A DNA stretch of 46,022 nucleotides from Nitrospirae bacterium MYbinv3. GTDB lineage: Bacteria; Nitrospirota; Thermodesulfovibrionia; Thermodesulfovibrionales; Magnetobacteriaceae. The DNA is taken from contig PEAB01000020.1 in assembly GCA_002753395.1 (NCBI GenBank), forward strand, positions 1 through 46,022. The letters are read 5' to 3'. The notes under the pieces are model-generated. The model ran no database searches. It saw only the letters and a program-made list of their open reading frames with translations, and was not told the origin of the DNA. This document shows, piece after piece, positions 42,588 through 46,022 of the stretch; the first letter of the stretch is position 1; every line of letters begins with the position of its first letter. The position numbers were made by a program, and so were the translations under genes.

Positions 42588-42639
42588 ACACTTCCATAGA
42601 CTATTATACAATTCCATTTAACAAATAACAAGAGAGGTA

Positions 42640-42797
42640 ATAGCTCAGTATATGGTTGTAACGTTTTATATAAACATGCGATAAAATGGGGTCAAGAGGA
42701 CTGGTCCCCTTGTGGGTGGGTCTGAGGGAGGGGGTTGCGAACCCCTGCGACAGTGGGCAGAGCCTCCCCTTCTTTAAAAAAAGCACGACTTTCTTAA
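42640..42797 (+). repeat. Composite dispersed repeat (forward copy) upstream of SIR2 operon
   Basis: Contains a degenerate GTAATAGCTCAGTATATGG segment, TAAACATGCGATAAAATGGG and the palindromic core with ACTGGTCCCCTTGTGGGTGG. A second module follows (GGTTGCGAACCCCTGCGACA to 42772), complementary to 21527-21572. The right end (ACGACTTTCTTAAGCGCCCG) is a decayed version of the terminal repeat of the element at 2950-3082. Confidence 0.7.
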
Positions 42798-43028
42798 GCG
42801 CCCGACCAAGTTCTCTATAACCGGATTGGCAGCATATTTGGCGTGGCTGCTACATCAAGCTCGTATGGCGTCCAGATCACCCTTACAGGTGAGACCACAA
42901 CAGACCCTGTGGGGTTGAATTGCAATAACGTCCCGATGGCCTGCTTCCAGGGAAAAACAAATCCTAAACGTAACCTGGTGGGTTATTTCTGTAAATCAAA
43001 CAACGAAAATATGGTATACACATACTAG
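42798..43028 (+). pseudogene. 3' fragment of an unidentified gene
   Basis: The frame is open from the edge of the repeat (42798) to TAG at 43026-43028, and no ATG with an RBS begins it. The product includes IGSIFGVAATSSSYGVQITL and a cysteine-containing end (GLNCNNVPMACFQGKTNPK). The loss of the 5' part coincides with the repeat end. The S/T/G-rich character suggests an exported protein; family not recognised. Confidence 0.4.
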
Positions 43029-43111
43029 GCAAGTTTATGTTTTAGAAGGCATAGATGGAGGGTTAGGGGTAATGCTATTGCCCTTGCTTCACCTTCTCTA
43101 TCCTTATTTGT

Positions 43112-43117
43112 TATAAT
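43112..43117 (+). promoter_or_regulatory. -10 box giving a leaderless deacetylase transcript
   Basis: TATAAT ends 7 nt before the A of ATG 43125, and no Shine-Dalgarno is present. No convincing -35 hexamer at 16-18 nt was found. The geometry equals that at 29495-29500. Confidence 0.5.
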
Positions 43118-43124
43118 CTACGGT

Positions 43125-43949
43125 ATGACTGCTATACCTGTTCTAATGTATCACCATGTTAATGACAGAGGTTCTTTTATCACCGTTGAGGTGGCGCTGT
43201 TTGAATTACATATGCGGCTGCTCAAGGAGATGGGCTACAGGACTCTACACACCAGCGATCTCTTAGACGCCGCTTTCCAAAAGTCACCACCACACAAGTG
43301 CGTGATGATCACCTTTGACGACGGATGGCTTGATAACTACGTCTACGCATACCCCATCCTAAAGAAATATGATCTCAAGGCTGTCGTCTTTGTTGTCACC
43401 TCCCATGTAATCGAAAAGGGCTTACGACCCCGCAGCGACGAGGGGTTTACAACAGCGCTTCCCTCGCACAAGGAATGTGTAAAGATGCTTGAAGGCGGCA
43501 ACGGTGCAGACTGTGTGCTCTCATGGCAGGAGTTACAACAGATGGAGCTCTCCGGTTTAGTAGACGTACAATCACACACACACAGCCATGTGAGATTTGA
43601 CAAACTCTATCAGGACAAGGACGTACGCCTGAGGCATCTGCTCGATGACCTAAGACTCTCAAAGGAGCTTATCGAACAGAGGTTAAACAAGAGATGCGAT
43701 GCCCTTTGCTGGCCCTGGGGCGTGTACGACGACGAGTGGATATCAACTGCTTCTCAGTTGGGATTTAAGGCGCTCTTTACAACCCAAACGGGCACAAACA
43801 CCCCTCAGACCGACTTGATGAGGGTAAATCGGCTTGTTATCGGTAACATTGGGGGATTTTCGTTTAGAAAGAAGCTGTTTATACACTCAAATCCCTGGCT
43901 TAGCCGTATGTACGTGAGGACTTTCAAAGCTGATAGAACCGCTCATTAA
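43125..43949 (+). CDS. Polysaccharide deacetylase (NodB-type)
   Basis: A metal-dependent N- or O-deacetylase of the CE4 family, 274 residues. The NodB signature is present: MITFDDGWLDNYVYAYP (D65 and D66), and the HxxxH metal motif in VQSHTHSHVRF (H151, H155). The next conserved region, ALCWPWGVYDDEW, follows. The N-terminal IPVLMYHHVND is also typical. No signal peptide, so it would act in the cytoplasm. A glycosyltransferase gene lies 83 nt downstream on the same strand, consistent with a surface-sugar pathway. Probably a leaderless transcript. Confidence 0.92.
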   Translation: MTAIPVLMYHHVNDRGSFITVEVALFELHMRLLKEMGYRTLHTSDLLDAAFQKSPPHKCVMITFDDGWLDNYVYAYPILKKYDLKAVVFVVTSHVIEKGLRPRSDEGFTTALPSHKECVKMLEGGNGADCVLSWQELQQMELSGLVDVQSHTHSHVRFDKLYQDKDVRLRHLLDDLRLSKELIEQRLNKRCDALCWPWGVYDDEWISTASQLGFKALFTTQTGTNTPQTDLMRVNRLVIGNIGGFSFRKKLFIHSNPWLSRMYVRTFKADRTAH

Positions 43950-43973
43950 AACCTTGTCATTTCTGGACACCTT

Positions 43974-43997
43974 GTCAATCCTGCGAAAGCAGGAATC
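43974..43997. repeat. GAAA-loop hairpin repeat
   Basis: AATCCTGC-GAAA-GCAGGAAT, one base different from the copy at 11807-11830. It lies between the deacetylase and glycosyltransferase genes. Confidence 0.65.
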
Positions 43998-44032
43998 TCC
44001 AAACTCTATAGATTACCCTGTCAAGCACGGCA

Positions 44033-45151
44033 ATGACAAACATGATGGTTGTTAAGCCTATGCGGATACTGCATACAGAATGGTCTGACGGTTTTGGCGG
44101 GCAGGAAAAGAGGGTGCTGGCCGAGGCATATGCCCTTATGCAGCGCGGCCACTACGTCTGTATCGTATGCAGGGAACATGCAAGACTCAAAACCGAGGCT
44201 CTAAAGAAGGGCGTTACTGTCTACACTATGCCGCTTAAATCCAGCTATGACCTCACAAGCATCTGGCAGCTCGTCAAGTATCTAAGGCAGCACAGATTTG
44301 ATGTCGTCAATACTCACAGCGGCAAGGACTCTTGGATAGGAGGGCTTGCCGCCAGGATTGCAAAGACCCCTGTCCTTGTAAGGACGAGACACCTCAATAT
44401 CAAGTTGAAGCGAAACGTCATAAACTTCATCCACTACCTGCCCGATGCCTACATAACCTGCGGTCAGAACATGAGAGACACCCTCGTGCAGGAGTGCGGC
44501 TTTCCACAGGATAAGGTGGTCAGCATCCCAACGGGCGTTGCTAAAGAGTTCTTTGATACACGGAGAGACCTTCATGCCAAGTCCAAATACGGTCTTGACG
44601 CTGGCTCCGTCGTAATTGCCAACGTCGGGATACTGAGGACGGTCAAGGGTCAGGAGATAACCCTGCAGGCCTTTAAGAAGGTGCTGACTGAGCTGCCACA
44701 TGCCAAGTGTCTGTTAGTGGGGGATGGCCCCGGGCGAAACAGGCTGCTTAACGTTGCCAAGACGCTTGGGATATCAGACAACGTTATCTTTACTGGCTAT
44801 GTCGACAACGTCCCTGATATATACTCCTTTACGGATGTCAGCGTCCTGAGTTCCTTGTCTGAGGGGGTGCCGCAGAGCGTTCTTCAGGCTATGGCGGCTG
44901 GCGTCCCCGTGGTTGCCACAAGGGTCGGGGGCGTGCCGGAGATCGTTGACCACGGAGGTACCGGCCTACTGGTTGACTCCGGCGATCACGAGGCGCTCGC
45001 AGCCGAGATACTGAGACTCGTCAAAAACCCTGCTCTTGCAGCCGAGCTTACAAAGAACGCAAAGACCTATGCTTTAGAAAACCACTCCCTTGAGGCAATG
45101 GTCGATAAAATAGAACGTCTGTATATAACTCTCGTGCAAGAAAAAGTCTGA
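44033..45151 (+). CDS. GT4-type glycosyltransferase (GT-B fold)
   Basis: 372 residues. The N-terminal MRILHTEWSDGFGGQEKRVL holds the glycine loop. The donor half has NVGILRTVKGQEITLQAFKK, LLVGDGPGRNRL and the motif SEGVPQSVLQAMAAGVPVVA, in which the second glutamate of the usual E-x7-E is glutamine. This variant exists in heptosyl-type GT4 enzymes, so activity is likely retained. ATG at 44060 (MRIL) is a plausible alternative start, and neither start has a clear RBS. Probably co-transcribed with the deacetylase upstream. Acceptor unknown. Confidence 0.9.
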   Translation: MTNMMVVKPMRILHTEWSDGFGGQEKRVLAEAYALMQRGHYVCIVCREHARLKTEALKKGVTVYTMPLKSSYDLTSIWQLVKYLRQHRFDVVNTHSGKDSWIGGLAARIAKTPVLVRTRHLNIKLKRNVINFIHYLPDAYITCGQNMRDTLVQECGFPQDKVVSIPTGVAKEFFDTRRDLHAKSKYGLDAGSVVIANVGILRTVKGQEITLQAFKKVLTELPHAKCLLVGDGPGRNRLLNVAKTLGISDNVIFTGYVDNVPDIYSFTDVSVLSSLSEGVPQSVLQAMAAGVPVVATRVGGVPEIVDHGGTGLLVDSGDHEALAAEILRLVKNPALAAELTKNAKTYALENHSLEAMVDKIERLYITLVQEKV

Positions 45152-45207
45152 AGAAACTTCCCCATTGTCACCTTATCAAGCGGCGGTTATACTGTTATCA
45201 GCGGTAG

Positions 45208-45729
45208 CTATTGCTCAAACACGTCTTTGATGTCTACCTCTAATCCTTCAATGATCTTTGACTTAATCAGACCTTCACCCTCGGCCAACGAGAATAGCTT
45301 GTACCTATCGCCTTCAATGGTCAAGACCTCGACGGTCTCAAACTCAGGAAGGACAATCCAATATTCAGGTACTTTGTACCGCTCGTAAACGTCTCTTTTG
45401 GTTGCCGTGTCCTTCCAGTAAGAACCCTTAGATACGATTTCACAGACCATATCAGGGACGCCCCTTATCCAGTCTTTTATTATTGTCATGTTTTCATTTT
45501 TGATAAACAACAAGTCAGGTTTTAGTTTTTGCTCACCTTCTTTTAGGATAACATCAAGCGGGGAATAGTAAACCTTTCCTGTCTTGTTTTTCCTCAAATG
45601 GTATAAGATGAGGCCAAGTATGTTCCTGCTAATATTCTGGTGCTTTTCAAACGGGCTTGGTGACACAATCTCCACTCCATTGATTATCTCTGTCAGGTCA
45701 AAGTCTCTTTCTAATGTCTGTGCTTCCAT
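45208..45729 (-). CDS. Uma2 family putative endonuclease
   Basis: A 173-residue PD-(D/E)XK-fold protein of the Uma2 (DUF820) family: VEIVSPSPFEKHQNISRNIL at the start, KPDLLFIKNENM (the PD of the motif), VCEIVSKGSYWKDTATKRDV (the E-x-x-S segment) and YERYKVPEYWIVLPE. These genes are abundant in cyanobacteria and some other phyla, with unproven function. TAGAAT ends 6 nt before ATG 45729, so it is another candidate leaderless transcript. Confidence 0.85.
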   Translation of the reverse strand: MEAQTLERDFDLTEIINGVEIVSPSPFEKHQNISRNILGLILYHLRKNKTGKVYYSPLDVILKEGEQKLKPDLLFIKNENMTIIKDWIRGVPDMVCEIVSKGSYWKDTATKRDVYERYKVPEYWIVLPEFETVEVLTIEGDRYKLFSLAEGEGLIKSKIIEGLEVDIKDVFEQ

Positions 45730-45782
45730 AAGGATATTCTATCATATGATGAAAGAAAAGGGTAGTTAATGATGATATTAGG

Positions 45783-45852
45783 CCAGGGCAATCGCATTTG
45801 GAAAAAGCTGTCTGAACCACGATTTAACGGATTAAGGGATTGTCATAATTTA
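45783..45852. mobile_element. Truncated MITE-like element, CCAGGGCAAT-type end
   Basis: Begins CCAGGGCAATCGCATTTGG and runs through TCTGAACCACGATTTAACGG to about 45852, where similarity to the other copies stops. No matching right end was found before the window edge. Downstream, 45943-45985 carries the short unit GGGGTTAGGGGTAATGCTG plus TTGACTTAAG, also present in part at 43055-43075 and 21580-21597. No gene in 45853-46022. Confidence 0.65.
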
Positions 45853-46022
45853 TGCTAGTAGATCTACCCTCTATTTACTCAAAAACCCCTGCAATTCCTG
45901 CTAGTCCTGCAGAGGTAGTGATATTCAATCCCCCTCCCTTGATGGGAGGGGTTAGGGGTAATGCTGTTGACTTAAGCATTATTGATGTATAGCAAGTAAC
46001 ATCTTTAGCAGCCACGCCTGAC

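Noticed and set aside
41415-42617. SIR2 gene as a protein deacetylase
   Set aside because: The zinc-binding cysteines of deacetylase sirtuins are absent, and the sequence follows the SIR2_2 pattern used by NAD-degrading defence proteins.

Overview
The window looks like accessory-rich chromosome from a Gram-negative bacterium: it has type II secretion genes, a lipoprotein, a lytic transglycosylase, GGDEF and histidine-kinase signalling, and a FlaG protein. The density of small repeats and short PD-(D/E)XK genes (Rpn, Uma2 and DUF3782-like) reminds me of Nitrospirota such as the magnetotactic Thermodesulfovibrionia. That placement is from memory and was not tested. No rRNA, tRNA, CRISPR array or replication origin was seen.

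Layout. 1-3263: edge fragments, repeat elements, and a two-gene set of a Dam-type adenine methylase and a probable restriction endonuclease. 3264-6047: a membrane diguanylate cyclase. 6102-6433: a nested small mobile element ending just before the promoter of the first type II secretion operon, gspIJKLM-like (6481-10629). 10619-11737: a convergent glycosyltransferase. 11897-17679: accessory genes, including a probably abundant secreted protein with its own promoters and terminator, a lipoprotein, two degraded toxin-antitoxin pairs, two coiled-coil nuclease-like paralogues and a retropepsin-like protease. 17812-21489: the second type II secretion operon, gspGEFH-like. 21490-25314: repeats, a beheaded gene, a monooxygenase/Fe-alcohol dehydrogenase pair, a response regulator and an ISL3-type transposase remnant. 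25573-29487: a large membrane glycosyltransferase-like protein and a B12-binding radical SAM protein. 29971-38404: FlaG, a multi-kinase signalling operon coupled to a lytic transglycosylase, a TrmJ-type RNA methylase and an Rpn-type nuclease. 38557-42617: an AT-rich two-gene operon of a SIR2-domain protein and a 952-residue protein of unknown family. 42640-46022: repeats, a gene fragment, a polysaccharide deacetylase, a second glycosyltransferase and a Uma2-type nuclease.

How it fits together. The two gsp operons together encode pseudopilins G, H, I, J and K, the ATPase E, the platform protein F and the L/M assembly proteins. The secretin D and the C protein are not here. The signalling genes (one GGDEF protein, two response regulators, a receiver-kinase and a multi-PAS kinase) could form a phosphorelay, but no output is encoded in the window.

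Most interesting: (1) the SIR2 plus 952-aa pair, which resembles a split defence-associated sirtuin system and is bracketed by copies of a dispersed repeat; (2) a family of small non-coding elements that share one core but carry two different terminal inverted repeats, with two cases of nested insertion and visible target duplications; (3) several genes whose -10 hexamer lies 6-8 nt before the ATG with no Shine-Dalgarno, implying leaderless transcripts; (4) two toxin-antitoxin loci in which the toxins are broken.
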